Shown here: positions 1 to 9,013 of the stretch, piece after piece
How the letters are laid out: the number at the start of each line of letters is the position of its first letter
Position numbering within the stretch: the first letter of the stretch is position 1
DNA from: Thermoanaerobacter wiegelii Rt8.B1
GTDB lineage: Bacteria; Bacillota; Thermoanaerobacteria; Thermoanaerobacterales; Thermoanaerobacteraceae
Direction: 5' to 3'
Assembly: GCF_000147695.2 (NCBI RefSeq)
Contig: NC_015958.1
Location: 1,666,001 to 1,730,000 of the forward strand
DNA: 64,000 nucleotides
Position numbers and translations under genes: made by a program
The notes under the pieces: model-generated
The model's input: the letters and a program-made list of their open reading frames with translations, nothing else
Database searches by the model: none
What the model was told of the DNA's origin: nothing

Positions 1-479
1 CCAACAGCAGAAGGTACCTGCTCAGAGGCATAAAAATAATAGGCTATATCTTCCCCGATTTCCCCAGTTTGAAGCTCTACAGTTCCAATGTAAGGTTCCT
101 TTAAACCTATATCTTTTATAACAGTCACATATCCATTTTTACCAACAGCTTTGCCTACATCTAATTTTCCTTTTTCAGACAGTGGTAAATCCACTGTAGG
201 ATTTCCTACATACCCCTTGACAATTCCCGGGTAATTTGACACTGCAACAATATTCCCTATAGGCCCATCACCTTTTATAACTAAAGTGACCTTGTCTTTT
301 TCACCCTTCATCATAACTCGCATCATAGCGACAGCTGTCAAAGCTCTTCCTAAAGCTGCACAAGTGGTAGGTGTGAGATTGTGAATTTCTTTAGCCTTCT
401 GGGCAGTTTGTGTTGAAAAAGCTGCAATAGCTAATATTTTATTATTATAAGCTGTAGCTCTTACAATGTAATCACTCAT
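1..479 (-). CDS. hslO: Hsp33 redox-regulated chaperone, N-terminal part (cut by window edge)
   Basis: Holdase chaperone activated by oxidative unfolding in the cytoplasm. The frame begins MSDYIVRATAYNNK with ATG at 479, after an AGGAGG-type ribosome binding site, and runs without a stop to the window edge, giving about 159 residues. The segment around GRALTAVAMMRVMMKGEKD and the GPIGNIV stretch are typical of the Hsp33 N-terminal domain. The C-terminal zinc/redox domain with its four cysteines should lie outside the window, so its integrity cannot be judged. Only 60 bp separate it from csp, and a terminator fills that gap, so there is little room for a separate promoter. Confidence 0.9.
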   Translation of the reverse strand, partial: MSDYIVRATAYNNKILAIAAFSTQTAQKAKEIHNLTPTTCAALGRALTAVAMMRVMMKGEKDKVTLVIKGDGPIGNIVAVSNYPGIVKGYVGNPTVDLPLSEKGKLDVGKAVGKNGYVTVIKDIGLKEPYIGTVELQTGEIGEDIAYYFYASEQVPSAV

Positions 480-498
480 AGTAAATACCTCCTATATC

Positions 499-532
499 AA
501 AAAACCCTAACATATTTAATGTTAGGGTTTAA
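499..532 (-). terminator. Rho-independent terminator after csp
   Basis: The inverted repeat AACCCTAACA / TGTTAGGGTT is followed on the minus strand by a T run. It sits between the csp stop and the hslO start, only about 20 bp before the hslO ATG. Confidence 0.85.
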
Positions 533-539
533 TTTCACG

Positions 540-743
540 TCAGTTTACCTTTCTTACCTTAGAAGCTTGTGGTCCTTTTGCAGCTTCAACTACCTCGAAC
601 TCAACTTTTTGTCCTTCCTCTAATGTCTTAAAGCCATCACCTTCAATTGCTGAGTAATGGACAAATACGTCTGTGCCATCCTCCCTTTCAATAAAGCCAT
701 AGCCTTTCTCGGCATTAAACCATTTTACTTTACCTCTTACCAT
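540..743 (-). CDS. csp: Cold-shock protein (CspA/CspB family)
   Basis: A 67-residue single-stranded nucleic-acid-binding OB-fold protein, the usual CSD length. RNP1 (KGYGFI, about residues 13-18) and RNP2 (VFVHY, about 26-30) are both intact, and the first residues [14 protein letters not shown] are canonical. It acts as an RNA chaperone in the cytoplasm. The start follows GGAGGAAG at good spacing, and a clear sigma-A promoter lies upstream. It is followed by its own terminator and then hslO. Confidence 0.97.
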   Translation of the reverse strand: MVRGKVKWFNAEKGYGFIEREDGTDVFVHYSAIEGDGFKTLEEGQKVEFEVVEAAKGPQASKVRKVN

Positions 744-783
744 TTATATCTTCCTCCAAACTTGATAAATAATTTACTTCTCT

Positions 784-812
784 ATCATAGCACTTATATA
801 TCAAATTGTCAA
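784..812 (-). promoter_or_regulatory. Sigma-A promoter of csp
   Basis: On the minus strand, TTGACA (807-812) and TATGAT (784-789) are separated by 17 bp. The leader to the csp ATG is only about 35 nt, much shorter than the long 5' UTR of the E. coli cspA thermosensor. Confidence 0.8.
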
Positions 813-817
813 ATTTT

Positions 818-1564
818 TTATTGAAATTTTATAATATCCCATATATTTCTAAGCGCATAGCTTGCTTTTTCCCTTATAACTACATCAGCTTTATAGTCAT
901 AAGGAGTCTCTGTCGCATTTATAATTATTAAATGTCTTACTATATCTGGCAAAAAGTTCACTGGCGAAACTGCTAAAGAAGAACCTATGACTATTAACAA
1001 ATCGCTGGACTTTACTTCTTTTACTGCCAAATCAAAAACATAAGGCATAGGATCTCCAAATAGTACTACATCAGGCCGCAGTAACCCACCACACTCATCG
1101 CAGCGAGGAGGAATTTGTTTTTTATTTACTTTTTCCTCTAAAACTTCAAAAGAGACTTTTTTTCCACAATGTAAACAACTTCCTTCTCTCGTATTGCCGT
1201 GAACTTCGAATACATTTTTAGAACCAGCTTTTTGATGAAGATTGTCTATATTTTGTGTAATTACTCCAAAAATTATACCTTCTTTCTCCATTTCGCTTAA
1301 TATGTAATGAGCTTCATTAGGCTCAGCATTTCTCATTGAAGACAAAATCTTGAAACCAACTTTATAAAATTCCTCCGGGAAATTGTACAATACTCCCGTT
1401 GACAAAACCTCCATTGGATCTAACTTCTCCCACAGACCCCTTCCTGGGCTTCTAAAATCAGGTATACCACTTTCCGTTGATATACCTGCTCCTGTCAATA
1501 CAATAGTTTTTCTTGACTGCTTAATGAGGCGAGCAGCCTCTTCAAACAAATTTTTATCCCCCAT
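818..1564 (-). CDS. cobB: NAD-dependent protein deacylase (sirtuin)
   Basis: Class III deacylase that removes acyl groups from lysines using NAD+. The 248-residue protein has the NAD-binding GAGIS motif (25-29) followed by ESGIPDFRS, TQNID (103-107), the catalytic His in VHGN (His122), and a structural zinc site of Cys130/Cys133 and Cys155/Cys158. All key residues are present and the length is typical of bacterial sirtuins. The ATG at 1564 follows a GAGGTG site. It lies 25 bp downstream of a small spore-protein gene on the same strand and may be transcribed with it. Confidence 0.95.
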   Translation of the reverse strand: MGDKNLFEEAARLIKQSRKTIVLTGAGISTESGIPDFRSPGRGLWEKLDPMEVLSTGVLYNFPEEFYKVGFKILSSMRNAEPNEAHYILSEMEKEGIIFGVITQNIDNLHQKAGSKNVFEVHGNTREGSCLHCGKKVSFEVLEEKVNKKQIPPRCDECGGLLRPDVVLFGDPMPYVFDLAVKEVKSSDLLIVIGSSLAVSPVNFLPDIVRHLIIINATETPYDYKADVVIREKASYALRNIWDIIKFQ

Positions 1565-1589
1565 GGCAATTCACCTCAAATAGAGTATA

Positions 1590-1760
1590 TCACAACTTTT
1601 CTTTTTTTCCTACCTCCTGTTGCATTTTCATCTTTTTCTTAACTATTGAACCTATCTTCCCAGTTTCTTGGGCAGATAACTTAGACCATCCAACTTTTTT
1701 TACCTTTTCAAGAAGTCCTAATTCTTCAGCCGCTTCAAGTTTCAAAATTTCATTGTCCAT
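1590..1760 (-). CDS. Small acid-soluble spore protein, SspF-like alpha/beta type
   Basis: A 56-residue lysine-rich protein beginning MDNEILKLEAAEELGLLEKV. The pattern of a helical AAEELGL segment, a conserved Gly-Trp, then LSAQETGKIGSIVKKKM matches the SspF-like alpha/beta SASP family, which coats spore DNA. A second protein with the same pattern is encoded at 37300-37527. The ATG at 1760 sits just behind a GGGAGGAGG ribosome binding site that overlaps the stop of the upstream secreted-protein gene, so the two are probably cotranscribed. The family call comes from pattern recognition of a short protein. Confidence 0.75.
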   Translation of the reverse strand: MDNEILKLEAAEELGLLEKVKKVGWSKLSAQETGKIGSIVKKKMKMQQEVGKKEKL

Positions 1761-1763
1761 TCT

Positions 1764-3245
1764 CTAATCCTCCTCCCAATTTAAAGAACTGTAATATATC
1801 TTTTTCCCTGTGCTGGCATCTATCATAAACTCCAAAGAGTTAGGTATATACACTAATTTACCTTTTTTATTCTCTGTTATAAAATAGTACAGTTTAAAAC
1901 CACTATCTATAAAAATATTTTGAGCAACTTGTGTATTGATAGTATTGTCTATCTTTGGAAAATCAATATAATCCCAATTAAAAATTATTTTTTTAACTAT
2001 TCCTTCCTCATTTGTTTCAATGGTTATATAATTATTAGAAATTATCGTATTGTTTGTTTGTCTATAAAAAGTATAAATTTTATTATCTCGATAATTCATA
2101 GGATATGCTACCAAAAAATCACAAGACAAATAATTATAAAGATGTTCTTTCACATATGTCTTTGCCTCTTCCATATCAAGTACTCTAAAATTTTTCTCAT
2201 TATAATTCCAATAACCAAAACCTAAGTGAAGAATATTTTGGTCGTGAGAATCAATTGCTACATTTATATTTAAAATTTTGTCTTTTAAACTTGTAAAATT
2301 CCAATCATAGGCCACAGCCGGTTTACCCGTCAAACAAAAATTATTCACATAACCGGATTTGAGCAAAGAAATTTTATCTATTTTTAAATTTTTTGCTATA
2401 TCTTGAGCAATTGTCTCTGGATTTTTTAAATTAAAACAATCGTCTTTTAACTTTGCAAAATCCAGTGTAATCATTTCTTCTTTAATATCATTTCCCTTAT
2501 AATCAATAAAAATACCACTTTTGGCATCAATCCCATAAAACAAAGGATTCAAAGAGGAAATATACACTAACTGATACTTTTTGCCTTCTTTATAAGCCAT
2601 AAGCTGAGGAACAATATATTTTTGATATAGGCTTTTTATTTCGCCAATACTTTTAATATCCTTTGTACCCTCATATTCCACTTTTTCCGAAAGATTTTCA
2701 CCAAAAAATTTAACAACTTCTCCTGAATGAGAATCTATGTACACAACTATTTCTCTATTATCCACTATCAGGTGATTTATCACTTTTTTAAAAATTAACT
2801 TATAAATATATGGTTTTTCTAAACTTTCATCAATATACTCATCATCTGAAAGGCTTTTTACAAATTGATATTCTTCTCCTGTAATTGAAGATATCAAATT
2901 GTGGGCTAAAATTATCGACTCACTTTTTGAATATTTTGCTGATAAATTTTTGTCAAAAGGTGTAAAAGTATTTTCATAGTAATCTATATACTCCAATTTA
3001 TCATTGTCACTATTGTATACAATTTTTAAATTCTTAAAGGGATTACTTCCTTCAAATTTAAAGCTATATAACCCATTTTGCAACTTATGTTCTACCAATT
3101 TTAATCCCCTTGTAAAAGGTACCTTCATTATTATTTCTTGTAATATTTTTTCTTCTGAATAAGGATTAGCTTCTGAATAGGCACTTGATAAATTTAAAAA
3201 TAATATCAAGGCAATCAATCCTGCTAAACAAAATTTTTTAACCAT
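1764..3245 (-). CDS. Secreted YcdB/YcdC-like (PepSY-related) protein
   Basis: A 493-residue protein with an N-terminal signal peptide (MVKKFCLAGLIALILFLN, likely cleaved after SSAYSEA), so it is exported. Repeated units of the form IDxxSGxxxxxxG (IDSHSGEVVKFFG, IDAKSGIFIDYKG, IDASTGKKIYYSS) are the hallmark of YcdB/YcdC repeat proteins related to PepSY domains. Members are often attached to the spore or cell envelope, but no enzymatic activity is established. The stop is 3 bp from the start of the spore protein gene, which hints at a sporulation role. That role is inference. Confidence 0.7.
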   Translation of the reverse strand: MVKKFCLAGLIALILFLNLSSAYSEANPYSEEKILQEIIMKVPFTRGLKLVEHKLQNGLYSFKFEGSNPFKNLKIVYNSDNDKLEYIDYYENTFTPFDKNLSAKYSKSESIILAHNLISSITGEEYQFVKSLSDDEYIDESLEKPYIYKLIFKKVINHLIVDNREIVVYIDSHSGEVVKFFGENLSEKVEYEGTKDIKSIGEIKSLYQKYIVPQLMAYKEGKKYQLVYISSLNPLFYGIDAKSGIFIDYKGNDIKEEMITLDFAKLKDDCFNLKNPETIAQDIAKNLKIDKISLLKSGYVNNFCLTGKPAVAYDWNFTSLKDKILNINVAIDSHDQNILHLGFGYWNYNEKNFRVLDMEEAKTYVKEHLYNYLSCDFLVAYPMNYRDNKIYTFYRQTNNTIISNNYITIETNEEGIVKKIIFNWDYIDFPKIDNTINTQVAQNIFIDSGFKLYYFITENKKGKLVYIPNSLEFMIDASTGKKIYYSSLNWEED

Positions 3246-3316
3246 ACATAGACCTCCTTGAAAATATTCCCATATATACTATTCTATGTATGGTTAAAAA
3301 TTCCTGCTTATATAAC

Positions 3317-3343
3317 AAAAAAATCCGGATAACCCGGATTTTT
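3317..3343 (-). terminator. Terminator of the NifU-like gene
   Basis: AAATCCGGAT / ACCCGGATTT form a hairpin overlapping the stop codon at 3342, followed on the minus strand by a T run. Confidence 0.8.
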
Positions 3344-3563
3344 AAACTGCTATTACTTCCCTCACTTCAGGAATTTCTTCTTTGATAGCCCTTTCAATGC
3401 CTTCTTTCAGCGTCAACGTAGCAAAAGGGCATCCTCCACAAGCACCTGTCAGCCTTACCTTTACAATTCCATCCTCTGTAACGTCAATAAGTTCCACATT
3501 TCCTCCGTCTGCTTGAAGAGATGGTCTTAGAAGCTCTAATACTTCCTCTACTCTTTCTCTCAT
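3342..3563 (-). CDS. NifU C-terminal domain-like Fe-S scaffold protein
   Basis: A 73-residue protein equal to the isolated NifU C-terminal (Nfu) domain. The CxxC pair in ACGGCPF (Cys42, Cys45) binds a [4Fe-4S] cluster delivered to apo-proteins. The flanking [14 protein letters not shown] and [14 protein letters not shown] stretches are typical. The gene stands alone between terminators and is not in an isc/suf operon. Confidence 0.92.
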   Translation of the reverse strand: MRERVEEVLELLRPSLQADGGNVELIDVTEDGIVKVRLTGACGGCPFATLTLKEGIERAIKEEIPEVREVIAV

Positions 3564-3615
3564 AGCCTATCCTCCTTCCTGACACAATTATTATACCACA
3601 AAAATCAATGGAAAT

Positions 3616-4080
3616 CTATTTTTTGAGTTTTCGACTTATAATTTCTGCAACTTTTTCTAAAAATCTTTTGTCTTCTTCATCAAAAGCAGCCAAATCATCG
3701 CTGTCAATATCTATTTCTCCTATTATGTCGCCATTAACCCATATTGGCACTACAATTTCCGATTTCGTCTCAAGACTACAAGCCAAATAATTATCTTCTT
3801 TTGTTACATCATCTACAATTATAGTATTTTTTTCTGCAACAGCTCTTCCACAAACCCCCTGTCCTACTTTAATTTTCACATGTTCTGTAGGTCTACCAAT
3901 ATAAGGTCCTATTACTAACTCTCCATCCTTCATGAAATAAAAACCTGTCCAATTATAGTAAGGAATATTGTCTGCTAATATCTTAACAACTTCACCATAA
4001 AATTCATCCATATCATCAATTTCTCTTGCCTTTTGGTCAATCCTAACTAATAAGTCATCAAAAACTTTTCTTTTTTCCAT
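3616..4080 (-). CDS. msrC: GAF-domain protein, free methionine-(R)-sulfoxide reductase type
   Basis: A 154-residue single GAF domain. The signature YNWTGFYFM, GPYIGRPTEHVKI, GQGVCGRAV and SEIVVPI then IGEIDIDS follows the fRMsr (YebR/MsrC) family, which reduces free methionine-R-sulfoxide. Cys77 (GVCG) and Cys101 (LACSLET) match two of the three cysteines used in characterised members. The third, which precedes the GVCG motif, is replaced by His/Val here, so disulfide relay would have to use the remaining pair. The function is inferred from this motif set. The start follows GAGGAG. Confidence 0.85.
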   Translation of the reverse strand: MEKRKVFDDLLVRIDQKAREIDDMDEFYGEVVKILADNIPYYNWTGFYFMKDGELVIGPYIGRPTEHVKIKVGQGVCGRAVAEKNTIIVDDVTKEDNYLACSLETKSEIVVPIWVNGDIIGEIDIDSDDLAAFDEEDKRFLEKVAEIISRKLKK

Positions 4081-4202
4081 CTTTTCAGCTCCTCTGTAAA
4101 AAATTTATCAATATAATTTTACCATTAAAATGTTATAAAATAAAGTAGTTCCCTTTTAGATTTATCAATAGTTAAAGATTAATTCAATTTGCCTTAAATA
4201 AG

Positions 4203-4224
4203 AAAACTGCCTCAAAGGCAGTTT
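4203..4224 (-). terminator. Terminator of lgt
   Basis: AACTGCCT / AGGCAGTT hairpin directly after the lgt stop on the minus strand, followed by TTTTC. Confidence 0.7.
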
Positions 4225-4996
4225 AATTGTAAAATTGTTTATTGGGGTCATTTAAAACCCTTCTAATCATCCAGTATGCCAATATCAAAATAAAAGGTGT
4301 TACTAACTGAGTTAAAGTAAAAAATCCTATTCCCCATTTTTCATTTAAATATACAGGCCATATTAAAGGATTGTCCCTTACTGTTTCTTCAATTAAACCT
4401 CTCATTAATTGATAATAAAATATAAAAGACCAAAATTGATATCCATCAGGCATGTGCTTTTTTTGTATATAAAAATATCTTATGAGAAGTATTACTCCCA
4501 TAGCAACTCCTACTAATTGCGCAGGCCATCTCCCAAAGGCAAACTCAGTCGGCCTTCCTAATACTTCTTGGTTAAATATATTTCCTATTCTGACTAATAT
4601 ATTACCAATTGAAAGTCCTAAAACTGCGAAATCCTCTAGAGGATTTATCCTCACACCTTTTTTACGACAATAATAAAGCCCTGCTAAAAAACCACCTAAA
4701 ACTGCACCATGCCATGAAAGTCCACCTTCATAAATCTTTAACACTTGAATAGGATTTTTAATAAACCACTCAGGATAATTTGCCAATACAAACATCAATC
4801 GAGCACCTATAACACCAGAAATTACTACAATCATTAATAGATTTAATAAAAAGTCTTCATCGTAATTTAATTTCATTGCCTCTTTGTACAAATAATATCC
4901 ACCAATAGCAATAGAAATAGCCATAAAAATTCCATACCAATGAACAGCAATTGGACCAATTTTAAAAGCATAAGGGCTAATTGTCGGAATGTACAT
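4223..4996 (-). CDS. lgt: Prolipoprotein diacylglyceryl transferase
   Basis: Integral membrane enzyme that transfers diacylglycerol from phosphatidylglycerol to the lipobox cysteine of prelipoproteins, the first step of lipoprotein maturation. The signature RIGNIFNQEVLGRPTE and the HGAVLGGF segment are present, with several hydrophobic membrane segments. A TTG 18 bp upstream also opens the frame, but the GGAGG site lies inside that extension, so ATG at 4996 (MYIPTISPYAFKIG, 257 residues) is chosen. A good promoter lies upstream. Substrates in this window include the GH18 lipoprotein at 9014. Confidence 0.95.
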   Translation of the reverse strand: MYIPTISPYAFKIGPIAVHWYGIFMAISIAIGGYYLYKEAMKLNYDEDFLLNLLMIVVISGVIGARLMFVLANYPEWFIKNPIQVLKIYEGGLSWHGAVLGGFLAGLYYCRKKGVRINPLEDFAVLGLSIGNILVRIGNIFNQEVLGRPTEFAFGRWPAQLVGVAMGVILLIRYFYIQKKHMPDGYQFWSFIFYYQLMRGLIEETVRDNPLIWPVYLNEKWGIGFFTLTQLVTPFILILAYWMIRRVLNDPNKQFYN

Positions 4997-5059
4997 CATA
5001 CAACCTCCATACAATAGTTTTTAAACAGAAAACTCTGATAAGATTTTCATTATAATATC

Positions 5060-5087
5060 ATTCTACAGCATTTCGATAATATGTCAA
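5060..5087 (-). promoter_or_regulatory. Sigma-A promoter of lgt
   Basis: TTGACA (5082-5087) and TAGAAT (5060-5065), 16 bp apart on the minus strand, about 60 bp before the chosen start. The rest of the gap to 5249 shows no convincing gene. Confidence 0.65.
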
Positions 5088-5249
5088 GAGGTGACTTTTA
5101 TTTCCTTATAATGCTTTTATATGACTCTGAAATAAAAAAATCTATCCTCAACATAAAAAGTTTTGGCACCAAACCTAAATTACATAAAAATAAAGGCAGC
5201 AAGCTTCCTTCTACTCTGATTGGTATAAGAAATTGCTCGCGAGGAATAT

Positions 5250-6424
5250 TTAAGAAATTTCAACCGTTTTTTTAAACTCCTCTTTTATCTTCTTTAGCAA
5301 TTCCTCTTTTGTCATTATATCTACCGCAGTCATAGCCAGAGCTTTGGCTGCAAGTACGGCTGCCTCCTTTCCCCTCTCTGAACCTGCAGCTTTCAAAAAT
5401 TCCAAGCTATGAGGTGCTATGTCCTCTTCAGCTATGGCAATGTGGGGATGGATAGAAGGCACAACCTGGCTTACATTTCCCATGTCCGTTGAGCCAACGC
5501 CCTCTTCCTTATCGCTTATATCATGATAACCCAGTTCCTTTAAATTAGCTTTAAATGTCTCAGCCATAGTTTTATTGGTTACTAGGTTGTCAAAGCCAAG
5601 CTCAAAATTTCTATATGAAAGCTTTGCTCCAGTTGCCACCTCAGCACCCTTGGCACAGGCTATTACTTTTTCCTTTACCTCCAGCATGTATTTTTTTCTT
5701 TTGCCCTCACGTAAAAGCGGGCGACAGCTCTTTCGGGAATAATATTGGGAGTGTATCCTCCTTCGGTAATTATCCCATGGATTCTCGCATCAGGTCTCAA
5801 CTGCTGCCTTAAGGCATTGATACCGTTGAAAAGAAGGATGACCGCGTCCAGAGCATTTATGCCTAGGTGAGGTGCAGCGGCGGCATGCGCTGCTTTACCC
5901 GTATATGTAAACTCCAGAGGTTCTATGGCAAGTGAAGTAGTATATACAGTAGTTCTATTGCCAGGATGTACCATCATAGCTGCATCCACATCATTAAAAA
6001 TACCTCTTTCTACTAGTATTACCTTGGCACCGTCAGTTTCTTCTGCAGGGGAACCTACTAACATCACTTCGCCGAAAAGCTCTTCATCTAATGCCCCTAA
6101 GGCTGCTGCAGCTCCAAAACTTGCAGCTGCAATTAAGTTATGACCACAAGCGTGACCTATTTCTGGAAGAGCATCATACTCAGCCAAAAGCGCCACCTTG
6201 GGACCAGGTTTTTTACCTTTTTTCTGTGCCAAAAAAGCAGTTGGCAGGCCTTCGACTTCATTTACTAAAAAACCATAACCGTTTATTTTTTCCTTTAATA
6301 GTTTTGAAGCTTTAAATTCTTGATTTCCAAGCTCAGGATTTTTGTATATCTCATCAGCAATTTCAAAAATCTCCCCCTTAATACTATCGATAAAAGAAAT
6401 GACCTTCTTTTTCAATTGTTCCAC
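5250..6424 (-). pseudogene. M20-family amidohydrolase (AbgB/carboxypeptidase type), frameshifted
   Basis: Metal-dependent amidohydrolase of the M20D type, which cleaves N-acyl amino acids or related amides. It is split in two frames: residues from GTG at 6424 (MEQLKKKVIS) run to about 5691, and the rest continues one frame over from about 5690 to 5250. The first part holds LAEYDALPEIGHACGHN and EETDGAK, and the second holds STDMGNVS and HPHIAIAEE, so all catalytic blocks exist. The break lies in a run of seven A (5691-5697, minus strand). One extra A restores RFYVRAKEKKYMLEV. It could be a true pseudogene, a sequencing slip or slippage-tolerated expression. The gene is visibly more GC-rich than its neighbours. 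Confidence 0.8.
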
Positions 6425-6797
6425 ACCTATAACTCCTTCCTAACCTATATGAATTTTACAAAAATGTTTATCAACATCACTAAGCAGTCTATAAGCATTT
6501 CTTCATTTAGAATAAGGGGATTTACGGTTCTGTTGATTTAACCATAATCCCAGCCAAGGATAACGAAAGTAATGATTACTATTGTGTATAACATGTTGTA
6601 ATTTATGTTATCAATTTAAAACTGTAAAGTCAAGAACCTTTTTGTATCTCCCTCAAATAGGTATAGACATATTTACCACTTAGAGAATAATTACAAAAAC
6701 ATTGAAGAAGAAAACACATAAAAAGAATAGAGCTGCCTCCTTGGGCAACAGGGGCAAAATATTACCATTCCTGCATAAACATCAAAAAATAAAAATC
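6425..6797. other. Non-coding gap between amidohydrolase and tRNA-Val
   Basis: About 370 bp of AT-rich sequence. I see no credible gene, RNA or repeat here apart from the tRNA terminator that begins at 6798. The ribosome binding site (AAGGAG) of the amidohydrolase lies at its left edge. Confidence 0.5.
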
Positions 6798-6818
6798 CCG
6801 GCATCTATACAATGCCGG
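6798..6818 (-). terminator. Terminator of tRNA-Val(CAC)
   Basis: CCGGCAT / ATGCCGG with a 7-nt loop, followed on the minus strand by GATTTTTATTTTTT. Confidence 0.8.
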
Positions 6819-6834
6819 AAAATCTTCATATTAT

Positions 6835-6911
6835 TGGTGGGGTTAACAGGGATCGAACCTGTGACCTCTACGATGTGAGCGTAGCGCTCTGACCAGCTGA
6901 GCTATAACCCC
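6835..6911 (-). tRNA. tRNA-Val (CAC)
   Basis: A 77-nt cloverleaf with encoded CCA. The acceptor GGGGTTA pairs with TAACCCC. The anticodon stem CTACG/CGTAG encloses CTCACAT, giving anticodon CAC for GUG codons. It is nearly identical to tRNA-Val(GAC) at 10285 outside the anticodon loop, which suggests duplication. Confidence 0.95.
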
Positions 6912-7095
6912 ACTTTCTATATTTTTATTATATACATCTCTCTAAAATATGTCAATCACAAATTTTTTAATACAAAGAAGGACTTTAAACGTTTTAATAG
7001 AATTTATAATATAAAACCACTTACTTGCATAATAACATATACTATATAGTAAAAATCACCAAATAAGAATATCATTTTATAAAAAGAGGGATATC

Positions 7096-7527
7096 ATGAA
7101 TGACTTATTATCATTGAGATGCATAAACATTACTTTGAGCGAAATTCTTAGCGACGAATACCTTTCCCTCATGAAGTGGGAAATAGAAAAAATTTTACAA
7201 ATTAACTTGATACAACATATTCTAAAATATGAAGATGATACTGAATGGTTTATTCTTCTAAATGGAATAGAAAAAAACTTTCGACTTTGGCTGACAATTT
7301 TCCAAGACTCTTATGAACCAGTTAATAGAATTATAATTAATGAACTTTCTGTGTCTTTTGAAAAAGAAATTGACAAAAAAGAACTAGAAAAACAAATTAT
7401 AAAAACTGTTTCTGAGTTTCTACGCGATATTGGTGTCATTTCAGTATATTCTAATAATACATCTTTGCCTTGGGAAGAATTAGGATTTATGCTAGAAGAA
7501 AATAAATTATATTTTAGTTTAAAATAA
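7096..7527 (+). CDS. Hypothetical protein, 143 residues
   Basis: I do not recognise this protein. It begins MNDLLSLRCINITLSEIL behind a weak GAGGG site and has no signal peptide, membrane segment or metal motif. It is acidic, mixed alpha/beta in character, and rich in Ile and Glu. It is one of very few plus-strand genes outside the mobile elements and ends in a hairpin shared with the convergent pepV gene, which supports it being a real transcription unit. Confidence 0.6.
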   Translation: MNDLLSLRCINITLSEILSDEYLSLMKWEIEKILQINLIQHILKYEDDTEWFILLNGIEKNFRLWLTIFQDSYEPVNRIIINELSVSFEKEIDKKELEKQIIKTVSEFLRDIGVISVYSNNTSLPWEELGFMLEENKLYFSLK

Positions 7528-7553
7528 AACCCCTCAAAAGAGGGATTTTATTT
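7526..7553. terminator. Shared bidirectional terminator
   Basis: AAAACCCCTC / GAGGGATTTT stem with an AAAA loop between the convergent 143-residue gene and pepV. T-rich runs flank it on the plus strand and A-rich on the other side. Confidence 0.7.
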
Positions 7554-8942
7554 TGCTAATTCATATATAGCGTGAGCATAAATTTTTGCATTTAATATCA
7601 AATCTTCAATTTCTATATATTCATCCGCTTGATGTGCTAACTCTGGCTTGCCTGGAAAAACAGGCCCAAATGCTACTGTGTTAGGCATCTCTTTCGCATA
7701 AGTTCCTCCACCTATTGCTAAAAGCTCTGCTTTCTGTCCCGTCTGTTCTTCATAAACTTTGCTCAAAGTTTTTATCAAAGGATGGTCTGGTGGGAAATAC
7801 AAAGGTGGTTGATGGAGCATGTCTTCTATTCTCATCCCATTAGTTTTGATTTTTTCTTCAAAAATATTCATCCAATCCTCATATTTATATTTTACAGGAT
7901 ATCGAATATTTAATCCTAATACTCCTTTGTTTTCATCTAATTGAATAGTACCAACGTTAAAAGTCAATTCTCCTGTTTCATCTTTTAAGTATATCCCAAA
8001 AGTTTTTCCATCTGTTTCCATTCCCACATTTGTAGCAAAGAAATGTATAAAATCTTTGACATCGCTATCCTCTAAATCTATTCTGTCAAGGAAGAGAAAT
8101 AGCTGCATTATAGCATTTTTCCCTAAGTGTGGAAGGCTGCCATGAGCCGAAACCCCTACTGATTTGATTACAAGCATTTCGTCTTTTTCTTCAGCCTTCA
8201 AATTGTAACCAGTCTCTTTTATGAAGGCTTCTAACTTATCTTGAATTTCTTTCTTCTTATTTGCCTCTTTTACCTCTAATCCAGCTTCACAATAGCCTGG
8301 TACTACATTAGGCCTTTCTCCACCTTTGATGTATTTTATAACAATGTTGCTGGACTTTTTATTAAAGTCTTTTACCACATTAAACATTGTTATTCCTTTT
8401 TCTGCATATATAATTGGATATTGAGCATCAGGAGTAAAGCCCATTGTAGGAGCTTCATCGTGTTTTAAATAATAAGCAATCTCGTGAGAACCTGTCTCTT
8501 CATTTGTTCCAAATAAAATTCTCACTCTTTTAGAAAGCTTTAACCCAGCGTCTTTTATAGCCTTTAGCCCGTATAAAGCAGCAATTATAGGGCCCTTATC
8601 ATCTACAGTACCTCTCCCATATATCTTTTCATCATGTATTTCAGCACCATAAGGTGGATAAGTCCACCCATCACCTTCTGGAACTACATCTAAATGTCCC
8701 AAAACTCCTATCATTTCTTCTCCTTCGCCGTATTCTGCATACCCTACATAGCCATCCACGTTTTTAGTCCTAAAGCCTAAACTTTGTGCAATCTCTAAAG
8801 CTTTGTCCAATGCCTTAGCAACACCTTCTCCATAAGGCATTCCTGGTTTCGGTTCATCTTGTACGCTTTTTATCTTGACTAACTCTTGAACAGATTTTAT
8901 AATGTCATCTCTCATATTGTCTATGTAGGAATTTAAATCCAT
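7548..8942 (-). CDS. pepV: Dipeptidase PepV (M20A family)
   Basis: A dinuclear zinc dipeptidase acting on dipeptides in the cytoplasm. In the 464-residue protein LGHLDVVPEG gives the first metal His/Asp (His83, Asp85), GRGTVDDKGP gives the bridging Asp (about 115), and GTNEETGSHE gives the general base and metal Glu (148/149). The C-terminal GGGTYAKEMPNTVAFGP block is characteristic of PepV. The start follows GGGGGG at 8942. It is monocistronic and ends at the shared terminator. Confidence 0.95.
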   Translation of the reverse strand: MDLNSYIDNMRDDIIKSVQELVKIKSVQDEPKPGMPYGEGVAKALDKALEIAQSLGFRTKNVDGYVGYAEYGEGEEMIGVLGHLDVVPEGDGWTYPPYGAEIHDEKIYGRGTVDDKGPIIAALYGLKAIKDAGLKLSKRVRILFGTNEETGSHEIAYYLKHDEAPTMGFTPDAQYPIIYAEKGITMFNVVKDFNKKSSNIVIKYIKGGERPNVVPGYCEAGLEVKEANKKKEIQDKLEAFIKETGYNLKAEEKDEMLVIKSVGVSAHGSLPHLGKNAIMQLFLFLDRIDLEDSDVKDFIHFFATNVGMETDGKTFGIYLKDETGELTFNVGTIQLDENKGVLGLNIRYPVKYKYEDWMNIFEEKIKTNGMRIEDMLHQPPLYFPPDHPLIKTLSKVYEEQTGQKAELLAIGGGTYAKEMPNTVAFGPVFPGKPELAHQADEYIEIEDLILNAKIYAHAIYELAK

Positions 8943-9013
8943 AAAAATCCCCCCAATAATTTGGTAATCACATCTCTATTATATACCTTTACTTAAATGT
9001 TTTCAATATTTTT

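Noticed and set aside
5081-5275. Plus-strand 64-residue frame between lgt and the amidohydrolase
   Set aside because: No plausible ribosome binding site, composition unlike the other genes, and it overlaps the lgt promoter on the other strand.
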